Assembly (NCBI GenBank): GCA_019914945.1
Contig: CM034101.1
Coordinates: forward strand, 11,171,188 to 11,235,187
Direction of reading: 5' to 3'
Length of the DNA: 64,000 nt
Origin: Typha latifolia
Taxonomy: Eukaryota; Streptophyta; Magnoliopsida; Poales; Typhaceae
Part shown: piece after piece, positions 1 through 11,965 of the stretch
Numbering within the stretch: the stretch's first letter is position 1
Layout of the letters: each line of letters opens with the position of its first letter
Notes under the pieces: model-generated
Told to the model about the DNA's origin: nothing
What the model saw: the letters and a program-made list of their open reading frames with translations, nothing else
Database searches by the model: none
Position numbers and translations under genes: made by a program

Positions 1-1639
1 ATGAGTGTGAATGTGATAGACTAGTAGGATTATGCATGTGTTAGATACATGGTTGGAGTCTACATTGCATCATTTTTCTCTAGATTCTTGTTCCACCTAA
101 ATTCCTGTTATACATTGCCTTATTATCGTACTTGATATATGCATGCGATCTATCATTTAGAATGAAAGCATGAAATGTGATTGATAGAATAGTTGATAGA
201 AAGCATGAGGATACCCAAGTAGGCGCGAGGGTTAGGACACGCTTGGTGGATGATTAATCGCTCGACATAGTCGCGATCCTGTTGGCCTTACGTCCGAGGT
301 CGTTAGTCTGTGTGCGCAGCAGACATTCAGACACATGCCGTTCGCCAGGGCATATGTGGCGAGTTATCCTCACGAGATTTTTATCAGCTAGAAGGGTGCC
401 CAGTCTGGATGGATGTTGATACCCTTAGCGGATGGCAGGGTATGGTTATATTTGAGATACTCCTAGCGGATGGCAGAATATGCTCGGAGCCTTCGGGCAT
501 GATGTTGAGACCGGGTACTGGGGGTTGATTGTGCACAGTGGTCTAGTATGATGATATTATACCGAGATGTCGGTGATGATTGTGATGTTGAGAAATGCAT
601 ATAATTTCATTATCATTTGGTTACCTAATTATCGAGTGATCAATATGCATCATATGTGGTTGCATTTAATATCATAGTATGGTCATGGTCGGCATGCATC
701 ATGTGTCATATTTGAGAGAAAATTATGATGATGGTATGACATGGAGATTTATTTATACATTATTGAGGATTATATATTTTACTAGTTATGACATGACATG
801 TTATCTATTTTTTATTTATGTATTATTGAGGAACATTCATATACTCATTCATGATATGATGCTCTTTCTGATTCATATTATCTAGTACATGATTTACTCT
901 CTATTTGGCATCACTAATTCGGGGTAAGGTCTATTTACTGAGCCTTTTGCTCATGACTCTCTTTATTTCTTTCCTAACCCTCTCAGATATGTGGTACGTA
1001 ATAGCGACTTGACATATGTTGAGAAGATATTTTAGAGCGATAATGAGGTGAGCTATAGATGCGAGACGGTACAGATGATAGTTTATATAGGACTTGAGTT
1101 GTACCAGTATTTAATATTTGTACTCTTTTATATTAGACGATGAATTGTATAATACAGGTCGAATCATAATGTACTCTTATATTAGTCGTTTTAGTTGTAT
1201 CTTGCTAGTTTATTGTGGCCTGTGTGGGTCCTGCCAGATTATGTAGTGGTTTAATATATATTATTGTGGACTGGGATATTCATATGTTAACAGGTTTATT
1301 TGGTTAATAGTATGATTTATCTGGTGATGAATTACGTGATTATGGATAGGTTAGCAGGTTTTATTTGATGATGTCATGATTATATGTGCACAGGAGATAG
1401 TAGTGGTAGTATAGTAGCCCTCGAGAAGGCGTGCGCGGACCTGGTCCTTCCTCTCGTCTATTTTTTACTTAGGTGCTGCTCTAGGCCTTTCTTCAATAGA
1501 TGGATCATATACAACGTACAGGGCTGAGACTTCGGTCGATCTATGCGTGACGGGCCGCGCCCGACTTGTCGTGTGCGTCGCGCGTGCCTGATAGGCGCGT
1601 GGGCGGGCACGTGCCCGTGTCGGGCAGGGGCGTTATAGC
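1..1639 (+). mobile_element. LTR remnant of a gypsy-type retrotransposon (left end cut by window)
   Basis: No gene. The sequence has the look of a plant chromovirus LTR. It includes an 'actgagccttttgctcatg' block at about 936-956, a following region ending in a GC-rich tail, and a terminus near 1630-1640 reading ggggcgttata. A degraded copy of the same sequence lies in opposite orientation at about 8592-9660: both share tagcgacttgaNatat, a GTGAGCTA block and a TTATATAG block in the same order. Short open frames here (310-528, 679-885) show no recognisable domain. The left boundary is outside the window, so it cannot be said whether this is a solo LTR or part of a longer element. Confidence 0.45.
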
Positions 1640-1856
1640 AAGTGTTGGATAGATTGGAAGAATTAGGAGAAGAGGGTCGCCCCTAAGGGACTAGGGTGAT
1701 TGGCCGGTCGAGGGAGGTTAGAAGCGGCGTCGCCAGGATCGAGAGAACGGGAGCGAAGAAGACGAAGGAAACAAGGCAAAAATTAAAATCATCAATAATG
1801 ACTCCATGGTTTCCATCCACACCTTTAAAGGCTAACCAATAATTCAAAATTAACCC

Positions 1857-2065
1857 TAAACAGTGCATTTTCGCCGACCGCGTTCAAACGTGCCCGATCA
1901 TATTCGAATGCACACATTTCTCCCTTCTCTGGATTTGCGAACACGATGCAGGCGTTCGCAGGCGCATTCGAACGCACAATTCACACTCTCTGGATGTGCG
2001 AATTTGATGCAGGCGTTCGAACGCACTCCACCCACGTTCGAATGCGACATACAAAAAAGTTATTT
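1857..2065. repeat. TTCGAA-rich repeat, copy 1
   Basis: About 200 bp with repeated GTTCGAACGC / TTCGAATGC words spaced 25-40 bp apart. A second copy at 15615-15815 begins with the same phrase (gtgcatt-tcg-cga-c-cgttc) and also ends in an A/T-rich tail. A smaller related patch lies at about 30440-30510. No coding potential was recognised. The nature of the repeat is unknown; it may be part of an LTR or a non-autonomous element. Confidence 0.5.
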
Positions 2066-3780
2066 TTCTAGAATTAAACACTAAAATAAAAGACAAAGAC
2101 ATCTCTAAAGTGTATCCATGCTTGAGACGACATCAGTGAAGTCTGAATCGTATCACGTCATTCCTTTTTTGAAGCTAGAAAGGCAACTTTGATAAAAGTC
2201 GCTATAAATGCTCTCCCTACCCATTATTTTTGTAATGACCCAAATAAGTAAAAAAAATAATTGAAATAGCTTAGCACAACGCGACCGGCCACGCTGTGGC
2301 TGGCCTCGTGCCCAGCATGCTCTACATGTAGTTGCCATGGCAGAGGTGCCAGGCACTTCCACCGAGCCCTTCCTTATTTGGCGTCGCGGGGACGTGTGGA
2401 GGTGGAACTGAGCCCACCGGCCACTCCGCCGCCGCCACACGAACCACCCCAACCCCTCTCTCTCTCTCTCTAATTTTCTCTTTGTCTTTCTCTTATTCTT
2501 CTAGTCTTTTTCTCTCTCTACCTCTCTCTCCTTCTAGCTCCACAGCAACCTCCAACCGTCGAGAAGAGCCACTATTGACCCTCTTACTCGTCGGTGAGCC
2601 TCTCTATCTCTCTTCTTCCTTATCTTCTTACTCTCTCTCTCTCTCTCTCTAGCTCCCTCTCTTATTATTTCTTCTTAGGGCTGCCGGAGGACCGAGCCAC
2701 AAGCGAGAGGTTGACCGTTGAGTAGCCACCAACGGCCGTCCCTCCCTTGCTGTCCAGCCATCGGGCTACGGGCAAGCGTAGGACTCAAGCTTTCGAGTCG
2801 GGTTGTGCGGGCAAAGGCCTAGCTCATGCCATCTATTACCTTTTCGGGGTTGAGTCGGGAGGTCTAAACCAGGCTCGGACCGGGCTTAGCTTGATTCAAA
2901 CCAATCGAGTTCGGACCGGGCTTGGGTGGGTCAGGCCTAATAAGCACCTCTACTGTCCTAATAGCTAATAACAAAATTATACCTCCTATCAGCAGTCCTC
3001 GTTTATAATGAACCAAAGTGACTCATAGGCCCATCAATTCTGACTACCTAAAGCAGCTTAAATGTATGTGGCCAATCCAACCTAAGCAAGTTGGAAAAAG
3101 CTGAGACCAAATATTATTAAACCATCAAAATAACCATCTCGCTGCATGCTCTCCTTCAATTAGGTGCATCCGTGATCCGTGCATGCTTTTCTTTTATTAA
3201 AAAAATATATACTTGCATGCTAACATCTTGGTCAAGTTGGTACCGTCCACAGAATCATTCATTTTATACAATTTCTTGGCCATTTACTAACATTCTTCTA
3301 GTAAGAAACTTCGAAGAAGACAATATATTATTAGTTTGGGGCATGTGTTACGCACATGCTTAACAAAGAATAAAGAGCTGTCATCCGCAATAAAAGCTTC
3401 CGGTTCATTCCAACAATGACTATTTTTTTATTCTAAAACATAACTTCTTCCCCCCAAATAATAACTAAAGATCATAGAACTCTATTCAAGAATACAAATA
3501 CTATAAACTAAAATTACATTTTATACTATACACTAATTATATCTATTAAAAATATTTTTATTTTTATTTTTTCTTTACTTTATATCACATCAAAAGAGAG
3601 CTGGTATTTCAACATGAGACTACACTAAGTTCAAGTAACAGAAATCAACAAAACAAGATACGTTGAATTGATAACACGAGATATTGTTCCTAGAATAACA
3701 TCATTTGTTTATCCATAAGGATCATAACATTGCAAAACAGTAAATCTAAAAAATCCCGAAGAAGAGATGTAACAAACAAG
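2066..3780. other. Intergenic, repeat-derived, no gene seen
   Basis: At about 2231 a tgtaatgaccc start resembles an LTR terminus. It is followed by a GC-rich stretch with CT microsatellites (2457-2470 and 2630-2650) and a GGGCC/CGGGTTG-rich block (2760-2945). From 2960 to 3780 the sequence is AT-rich. This includes the probable 3' flank and 3' UTR of the chaperonin gene, which is read from the other strand. None of the open frames here has a recognisable domain. Confidence 0.4.
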
Positions 3781-3856
3781 TTTAAGCTGCTGCCACATTC
3801 TTTCCCTTCTCAAAATGTACTCTACCATTTGTCCAACTGAGCTGAATCACCTGTAC

Positions 3857-6800
3857 TTAAATGGAAAGAGCCCCCTCTGCTGGTCCAGCTACGGGAGCCC
3901 TCGGCTTTGGCTTCTCTACAACGATAGCCTGCGTTGTCAAGACCATCCCGGCCACTGAGGAAGCATTCTGTAGCGCGCATCTTGTGACCTTAGCTGGGTC
4001 AATGACACCGGATTCCACCAAATTCTCATACTTATCGGTCATTGCATTGTAACCCACTTCCCACTCGCTGTCCTTAATTTTCTCCACCACCACTTCTCCT
4101 TCCACTCCAGCATTATGTGCTATCAAGGCTGCAGGTGCCACTAGTGCCTGTACAAATTTCATATGTAAGACTAGATGCTGTAAATATTTAACCTTGATAT
4201 AGAGATCTTTGCAAAGTTACCTTCTGTATGATGTCAGCCCCAAGGCGTTCATCGGCATCTTCGATCTTGTCCTTAATGGCAGGAACACAGGTTGAGAGAT
4301 GAACATAGGCTGCACCACCTCCAGGTACAATTCCCTCCTCTATGGCTGCAAAAGTAGCATTCTTGGCATCCTCAATCCGGAGCTTGCGGTCTTCAAGCTC
4401 TGTCTCTGTTGCAGCTCCAACCTTGATGACAGCCACACCACCAGAAAGTTTTGCAATTCTCTCAGCTAATTTCTCAGAATCATAGACTGAGTCCGTCTCA
4501 GCAAGCTCCTTCTTTATCTGTGCAATTCTAGCCTGTATCTCATCTTTAGTGGCTGCATCTGCAATTATGGTCGTGGAAGATTGTGAGACCGTAATTTTCC
4601 TAGCTGTGCCAAGCTGCTCCACTGTTGTATTCTCTATCAATAAGCCAAGATCCTTTGCTTGGAATTCAGCACCTGCAAGATAAAGAATATAATAAGTCTT
4701 CTAAAAGTATGACTTATCAGATAACAAAGGTTGAAATGTAAGTACAGATCAGGCCAAAAAAAAATGAAAGGAAAATATAAAGAGAAAAAATGGTTCAGAT
4801 TAAGAAGATAGATCCTTAAATACTGATAAAAAAAACAGTTTGATGCTTTCTTTCCACAGTTAACTTGTAACACCAAAATGTTATTAGTTTAAGGCTGTCA
4901 TTCCAATTTCTAGAATTTTTATGTTAACCCAGGATGTAGAAGTGATACCCACAGCATAGGTTCAGTCATGGACACAGAATAGACCTGCCCTCAGCTATGC
5001 ATGCGTGCTTGAGCATCTCGCACATTGCCCATTCTGGTCCATCAGCTCAGCACATGTGCATTGTGCATCTTGATAACAAGCTCAATAAACAAAACTGATA
5101 CTCAGCTACTGCCGATAACCTGATAAAGCATTACCATTTGAAACAAGCACACACACACATACACAAAGGGGAAAAAAAAGCAATCCTATTTACTTTAGCC
5201 ACATTTGTTTTAGGAATAAAGTCAATTCTAGAATAGGTATTCATCTTTATTATTTTCAAAATAAGGTCTTTATTTTACGATTCTTATATTCACTTATATT
5301 CTAGAATAAGAATGTAATAATTTTCTAATATAAAATAAAAAAATATATATAAAAACAAATATTTTATTTTTTTATAAATTATCATAAATACTATTTGATT
5401 TGATATTTATGATATCAAATCAAATATCATAAAAATTGAGGTAAATTAGTAATTAGATTAGTATATGGTATAAGATATAATTTTAATAAATAATGTTTGT
5501 ATTCTAGAATAAAATTATTATTATAATAAATAGCTATATTCCAAAATAAGAAAAAAATTATTTCTGAAGTTAATGGAGGCTTGGATAGAAACAAGCACCA
5601 AGACCAACAGTATGTAGAGAAAAAGGAGCTGCTCAAAGAAATTCTTTAGATGAAAAGGTATTAGAAACGTACTTTAAGGGTGGCCAACTATCCAAAAATA
5701 TCTAAACCCAAGTACAGCAACCGAGACCCTGAACTCTGAAAGAACAGAGCAACTTGCCATCCAAAAAAGAAAAGGAAAAAATCAAATAAAAAACTTTTGA
5801 TTGTAAATTAGGCACTAGTAAAGGTTTTTTAAACTAAGTACTTTTTAAGAATAATTAAGTCTTCCTCCAAAAAGAATCATCATCCAACACTGCAGTAAAA
5901 CTATCTTATGGAACCTTATGAGCAAAACAAATTATATGCTTGACAAGAATTACCCATCCTATCCCTTTGACTGAACAAAGTTGCCCCCTAACCTTTTGAA
6001 CAAGACAGAATGTTTAAACAAGTCATTGAAGGAAAAGAGAAAAATCATTATACTACAACTGGAACAAGAGTGAGATTTTACTTGGACATTGGTGGGTCAT
6101 ACCACAAGAAGATAAGAGCAACTTCCTGTGGACAGGAAGAAAAAATGCTATCCATTACTCACCAAAGAGTGAAACTACATTACAAACTGTTGGTTGAATT
6201 ACAACCATATAAGTTTGCACAAATATTAAAATGAAAAAATAATATAAGGAAAAAAAATCCATCATCAAACCTCAGGACTGCAGTGCTATAAAAAAAATGA
6301 AAAATATTAGGCAGTGTACTAGAACATAACTGCCCTAGAATGTTATGGACATAGATAGCAAGCACTTTACTATTATAGAAAGATAGTACTCGCAAAGAAT
6401 TCTTCAGGAAAGCAACCATCATGCAAAGAAATGAATATAGCATAATCATCACTTTTACCTGTCACAATGGCAATATCCTGAAGAAGAGCCTTCCTTCGCT
6501 CGCCAAAACCAGGAGCTTTGATTGCAGCAACATTGAGAATACCCCGCAGCTTGTTAACGACAAGAGTTGCCAAAGCCTCACCTGTTATATCCTCAGCAAT
6601 AATGAGAAGAGGAGCTCTCAATTGTGTGGTCTTCTCCAACAAAGGAATTATTTCCTTTATAGTTGAGATCTTTTGATCAGTCACAAGTACTCGAGCATTC
6701 TCAAACTCAACAAGTAACTTCTCAGGATTTGTAACAAACTGTGGGGAGACATAACCTCGGTCAATCTGCAAAATGGTTAAAAACACTTATGGAGGAGAGA

Positions 6801-8256
6801 AAAAAGGCAGACATAAGGAATGTGCCTCAATTTGATATACATAGGAATAATAATTTAAAGCTTCAAAACTTGCACCAGACCTCCATTCCTTCTTCAACAT
6901 CAACAGTGGTCTCAAATGATGAGGAAGACTCAATTGAAAGAACACCATCAGGACCAACTTTATCAATTGCATCAGCAATCATGGTTCCGATGAATTCATC
7001 ATTACCAGCTGAGATAGAGGCAATAGCTGCAACAGAAAATACATAATACATTAAATATATGATCTTTAGTTATATGCAGCAACCATTTAGACACCATTAG
7101 ATAAGATAAATATGATAAAAGAGTTCGCAGGCACGTCTAAAACAATGACATGTAACTTCATATTTCATAGGTACCTTTGATATCACCGCGTCCCTTGACA
7201 GGTCTAGCTTTCTTCTCAAGCTCTTCCACTAGACCCTGCACAGTTTTATCAATTCCCTTCTTAATTGAGACGGGATTCGCACCAGAAGTAACACTCAAGA
7301 GACCCAACTTAATGATCTCCCGAGCAAGAACTGATGCAGTCGTAGTACCATCACCAGCTGAGTCATTGGTCTTACTAGCAACCTTCAGTATAATAGAGCA
7401 CAGAGCATCCATTAACTCATTTTTTCATTCTACTCAAAAATATATATATAAAAGATAAAAAAGAGCATGCAGGGCTATCAGAACTAGACATCAGCTAACA
7501 CAATTTCGAATAAAAGATTGTAGCAGAAAAAAACTGTTTACCTCACGAATCAAAGCAGCACCGGCATTCTCCATTGGATCAGCAAGCTCGATAGCCCGAG
7601 CAATTGTGACTCCATCGTTTACTACTTTCGGGTTCCCAAACTCATCCAAAACAACATTCCTCCCTTTGGGTCGTAAATTATCAAAAACAAATTAATACAG
7701 GGCTCCGTTCAAGTAAACATAACAGCAACTAAACAAGAAATCGCTCTTTGGTGTCCTTAATACTAAGAAAACTGATAAATCATAATAAAATACTGTACAG
7801 TAAATAAACAAAATATTGCTCTTTTTAAGGTCCTTAAATAATGAGACCACCAACAAGAGATGAAAGAAGAAAGAACCCAAATCACCTCTAGGTCCAAGGG
7901 TTACCCCGACGGCATTTGCGAGCTTCTCGACACCAGCCTGGAGAGCAGACCTGGAGCTCTGGTCAAAAGCAATGTCCTTTGCCGCCGCACGAACCACCAA
8001 TTGCCTGCGACCATTGGGTCTCTGCCCGGGACTAGCTCTCCTTCCCAAAAACTCCTGTTTCATCAACGAGAACGCAAAACGTTCAGAATAATGGAAGTGG
8101 TTTCTCGAGAAGAAGCTACAATAACCATGAAATCACCTCCAACAGACCTCAAAAAAGGAAATGGAAGAGAGAAATAGTAAACGAGAGAAGGGATGAGACC
8201 TGGCGAGGGGAGGACCGGAAGATAGAGGCGGCGGAGATTCCACTGGCTGCGGCCAT
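3857..8256 (-). CDS. CPN60A: Chloroplast chaperonin 60 subunit alpha (Rubisco large subunit-binding protein alpha)
   Basis: Group I chaperonin of the plastid stroma. It forms the mixed alpha/beta Cpn60 double ring that folds imported proteins and the Rubisco large subunit with Cpn10/Cpn20 and ATP. Eight exons on the minus strand join in frame: 8256-8200, 8054-7886, 7663-7542, 7382-7175, 7026-6881, 6765-6459, 4672-4221, 4147-3857. The total is 1752 nt including the stop, 583 residues, close to the roughly 586 of Arabidopsis. Every junction is GT-AG. Residues 1-41 are Ser/Arg-rich and fit a transit peptide; the mature part starts near AAKDIAF. Visible family motifs are LGPRGRN (71-78), GDGTTTA (126-132), SISAGND (start of exon 5), [21 protein letters not shown] (exon 6), [10 protein letters not shown] (449-458) and the tail AIVVEKPKP. 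These match alpha, not beta. The frame is intact. Exon 1 (19 codons) was placed by its ATG and donor. Confidence 0.95.
4673..6458 (-). other. Large intron (1786 bp) of the chaperonin gene
   Basis: Lies between exons 7 and 6 of the chaperonin gene, with a donor rc(6458-6457) GT and an acceptor ...cttgcag before 4672. It is AT-rich and carries a MITE-like insertion (about 5197-5583). The remaining sequence shows nothing else. The small frames here (for example 6010-6234) have no domain and are not supported. Confidence 0.7.
5197..5583. mobile_element. AT-rich MITE-like element with central palindrome
   Basis: Ends look like imperfect terminal inverted repeats: agccacatttg...aggaataa at the left, and the reverse complement of the right end reads agcctccatt...agaaataa. 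Internal attctagaata words occur on both sides. The centre, 5394-5427, is a near-perfect palindrome with arms TTTGATTTGATAT / ATATCAAATCAAA. There is no coding capacity. No clean target duplication was found, so the superfamily is unassigned. Confidence 0.5.
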
Positions 8257-8413
8257 CTTGGAGGGAGAACCGAGAGCTTTCTCACTTCAAGAGGGAGAGG
8301 GAGAGATGAAGGTTTTGGGGAAGGATAAGGTGAGAGATGCAAAGCAGTATGGAGCGGGGGTTGGGGCTGCGTTTTTGTAGTGTGGTAAAGAAGGTTGGAG
8401 AAGAGTGAGGTTT

Positions 8414-8431
8414 GGAGCTTCCAGAAGATTC
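8414..8431 (-). promoter_or_regulatory. Heat-shock element upstream of the chaperonin gene
   Basis: On the minus strand this reads GAAtcTTCtgGAAgcTCC: three perfect alternating nGAAn units at exact 5-bp spacing, then a fourth with one mismatch. It lies 158-175 bp upstream of the ATG at 8256. This is the consensus binding array for trimeric heat-shock factor, and it suits a chaperonin gene. The 5' leader between it and the ATG is CT-rich, as in many plant housekeeping promoters. Position and spacing are seen directly; HSF binding is inferred. Confidence 0.7.
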
Positions 8432-8591
8432 GGGGTTTGGCTGCCCACACTGTGCTAAAATTCCAACTTAGTCCACAATGAGATTAGGTTGTGGTCAATT
8501 GGGTTAGGGGCCTTAAAAGAATGAGAGGTCACATGTTCGTTACCATTTTGTAATAAAATGTAATTGCCTCTAGTTGTTATTGTTTCAAAAA

Positions 8592-9660
8592 TTGTAACGG
8601 CCCCTCTAAAATTATAACTCCACGAGCACGTGCATGCATGCCCACACAGTGACACTGGCATAGGATAGACGAGATCATTACAAGAAGATAAACATGTAGT
8701 CAAAATAATTTATATTGAAAATAAATCATAATATCAGCCAAATAAATATATTAATATATAATTATCTAAATTTATAATAATTATGCTAGATTATTAACTA
8801 ATTTGGCAGGATTTTACACATACTAAGATAAAATCATCAAAAAATAACTAATGCAACTATTACACGAGTGAAATATAATTCATCATGTATTGTGCAAATC
8901 ATTGTATAATACAATGGAATACAAATATATACAACATCGGTATAACTCAATTTCTATATAAGTTATCTTCTGTACTATCCCACATCTAGCTCACATCATA
9001 TCCGTCCAAAATGTTCCTTCAGGATATCTCAAGTCGCTATCAAATACCTCATATCTAGGAGATTAAAAAAAAGAGTCATGAGATAAATGCTTAATGAATA
9101 TATTATATCTCTAATCAGTGATACTAAGAGAAAATAAATTATGTACTAAATAATATAAATCAGAGATGAGCATCATGCCATACATAAATATATAAATACA
9201 TCATCCATAGTATATAAACAAAGAATAAGTTATGTCATAAATAAGCATGTGCATATATCCTCAACAACATATATATTCTTGTTTTCTTTCCTAAGAGAAG
9301 TAGAAAAATATATATATTTTTATATTTTATAAATAATATGAGATCTCTGTGCAATTAATGCCCGAGATATTCTCAAATTTGGTGTAACAATACTTTTAAA
9401 ATTTTGAAAAAAAAAATTGGGTGAATCTAAAAAATAAAAGTAGAATAAGTAAGGGTACAAAAATATAAACTATAATATTTTACGAATCACCCATTTAATT
9501 TCAGCCTATATATTTAAAATATGGCTAATAATAATACATTATAATAATATTATAATATTATGATATTTTTTAATAGTATTCAAATGCTACTAATATATTC
9601 TTTTAGCGGTATTAGACAAAATATGCTAGCATATAATATATATATGCTACTAATATATTC
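8592..9660 (-). mobile_element. Degraded LTR, inverted copy of the 1-1639 family
   Basis: The reverse complement of about 8880-9100 matches 930-1240 in order: catgactctttt, agatatgaggta, atagcgacttgagatat, gatgtgagcta, a TTATATAG block and a TTGTATTCC block. The terminus at 8592 (ttgtaacggcccct) corresponds to the 1630-1640 end. The copy is heavily decayed and AT-enriched, so its right end is only approximate. With the copy at the window start it puts two inverted LTRs on either side of the chaperonin gene. Confidence 0.5.
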
Positions 9661-10327
9661 TCAAACCCTTTTCTTCACATCTTCATTTTGCAATCTAGCT
9701 TCTTCAAAATCACCTTGCTCTAGACAGTAGAGGGGGAGGAGTAGTTTGGGCAAGCAACGGATTTCTATGCAACTATATACATGTACAACATAGATTATTA
9801 TTGTATGTCTACCTTGTTTATAATCAACTAATAGTTTTAGTATATGAGAAGATTGATTGTGGCAACAAGGTGGGGGTCAGATTGTAAAGGTATCAAAGAT
9901 GGATATTAATCAAACAATCACTAAAATGTCAAGATATTATTTAAAAATTTCTCTTGTATTAAATGCTCGTTGATTATCAAAGTTAATCAGAAAGACATTC
10001 AAGAATTTTTAAAGGGTATACCTTGTTATATGCATACAAAACTAATTATGTAGGTATTCATGGAATTAGGATCTTTAGAATGCATGACATAAATGTGGGA
10101 AAAAAGAAAACCAAAGTACACTCATGATTACTTCATAAGATTATTTTTTTTCTATACATCTCAGCATATTCATTCAATTTAAGTGAAAGCAAATAAATTT
10201 TGATTGGCAGTTTGCAATACAATTTTATAAAGCATATAAATCAAATGATAATTTTAAATGTATAGTAATGCAGGTAGTATTTTAAAACACATCACGCCAA
10301 ACAACTGTGTATTTTTAAAACAAAAGA

Positions 10328-10462
10328 TTCATACCATCTTGAATGATTTTAATTTCAGGTTTCATATTCTGTCTCCATCCAATGTGTTGCATTGTGCAAA
10401 AAATTCATACTAACTTAAATGATTTTAATTTCAGGTTTTATATTCTGTCTCCATTCAATGTT
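10328..10462 (+). repeat. Direct repeat, two ~58-bp units
   Basis: Units at about 10328-10386 and 10405-10462 share gattttaatttcaggttt, then tattctgtctccat-caatgt, with a few substitutions. The spacer is 18 bp and the period is about 77 bp. No function is evident. Confidence 0.75.
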
Positions 10463-10786
10463 ATTAGAGTGTTTCTTTTGTATCGTAGAGTTAATTGTGT
10501 ATAAATCGATTTAATAAGGATCTAACGGTTAGGATATACTACGAATGCAAAAATAAAATAAAAGATATTACCGGTTTAATAGGTAATTATTATTTTTTAA
10601 ATATATTATCTTGCACATTATTTTTTTAATAATTATATTATCTTAATATTTTATTAAGTAAAAGATGTATATATTTTTAACTGAGAGTAATGTATGTGTA
10701 TCAAAATAAGAATATTGATGTCTTTTTATAATTAATTTGATGAAAATTTTATTAAATTTTATCTCTTTGATTATTTTTTATTATTT

Positions 10787-10828
<42 letters not shown>
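10787..10828 (+). repeat. (AC)n(AT)n compound microsatellite
   Basis: About nine AC units run directly into about eleven AT units in the intergenic spacer. Confidence 0.95.
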
Positions 10829-11965
10829 CTCTCATTAGTTTAAGATTAATTTAAATTTAAATTGTTTAGTATTAAATAACATCTCCTATAATTAAGGCAT
10901 AATCATATCTATCACAATTATATTTAAGAGAGAAGGATTAATGGAAAAAAGAATGTGTAATTAAAAGTAGTTAGAAACACATAATTAAATCTTCTTGGCT
11001 AATGATACGTGGCTTTGGAACCGGTATCAAAAAATTAGTACCGAAAATTAGCTATTACAGCGGTCGATCAAAATTATAATTTTTAAAGGGGTGTTGAAGT
11101 ATGTGCCACGTTGCTATATATCCCTGTCCTTTTTTACGTAATAAAGAGAAATCGTTGAACATAACATGCATGGGTATAGTAATTACTATCAGGATGAAAG
11201 AGGTCATCGTAATAACACAAGAAAAATAGAAATAACAAACAAATCAACCACTAGTCACTATCTAGCCATCATCTCTAGATAGAAAGGTAGGAGAAGAAGA
11301 ACAAATGGATCAAAATAATAAAACAATAGATAGAAAAGTAGAACGGAACAAAGAGAAATTTGCATATAATATCCATTTTTTAATAATTATAATTTACGTT
11401 CTATATTTTTATTATTTATAAATTAAGTCATATAATTAAAAAATATATATAAAATATCCTGCCATTAGATCAGTTAGTTAAACTTAATTAAATCTCTGAG
11501 TTAAATTAACTATACTAAAAAAATTATTAAAATACCTTCAACCAAATCATACTAAAAATATTTTAGTAATTTTAAAAATAATGATATTTTATTTATTTTA
11601 AAGCTTAATTTATAAATTCACTAAATTATAAAGCTTAATTTATAAAAAATAAAAATATAGAATGTAAATTATAATTACTTTATAAATACTGTGATTTTTG
11701 CCGAACTAGCATCCACAATATTTAAAAATATAGGGTAAAACACTCGTGTTACGTGTATACGGAAGTCCAAAGGTTTGGAGTGTCGAATTATGACCATGTG
11801 AAGTAATACGACCATTGACGTTGACCTGCCGTAATATTGAAATGATCCCTCCGAATCCCCCACTTCCCCTTCTACTTCCTAGTTCCTACTCTCTTCCACA
11901 CCCAAACAAACTATTCTCAGAGTTCTGATCTCAAACATCTCATCTGCAGTCTTGCCGCCCAAGCA

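Larger units (their letters stand above)
9661..11965. other. Divergent intergenic spacer, AT-rich
   Basis: This is the ABCG-proximal part of the spacer between the two divergent genes. It contains a direct repeat (10328-10462), an (AC)n(AT)n microsatellite (10787-10828) and long A/T runs. The last 150 bp before the ATG at 11966 are pyrimidine-rich and probably contain the 5' leader. A TTGACGTTGACC doublet (11815-11826) resembles paired W-boxes, and a tataaata lies at about 11681. No coding gene was seen. Confidence 0.5.

Noticed and set aside
1863..2084. CRISPR-like regular TTCGAA spacing
   Set aside because: Repeat words are short, degenerate and without uniform spacers, and the genome is a plant's; treated as a dispersed repeat.
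2332..2652. 106-codon plus-strand frame with Ser/Leu run
   Set aside because: CT microsatellite-driven and without homology to any family I recognise.
3861..4052. Plus-strand frame over chaperonin exon 8
   Set aside because: Antisense shadow of the last chaperonin exon.
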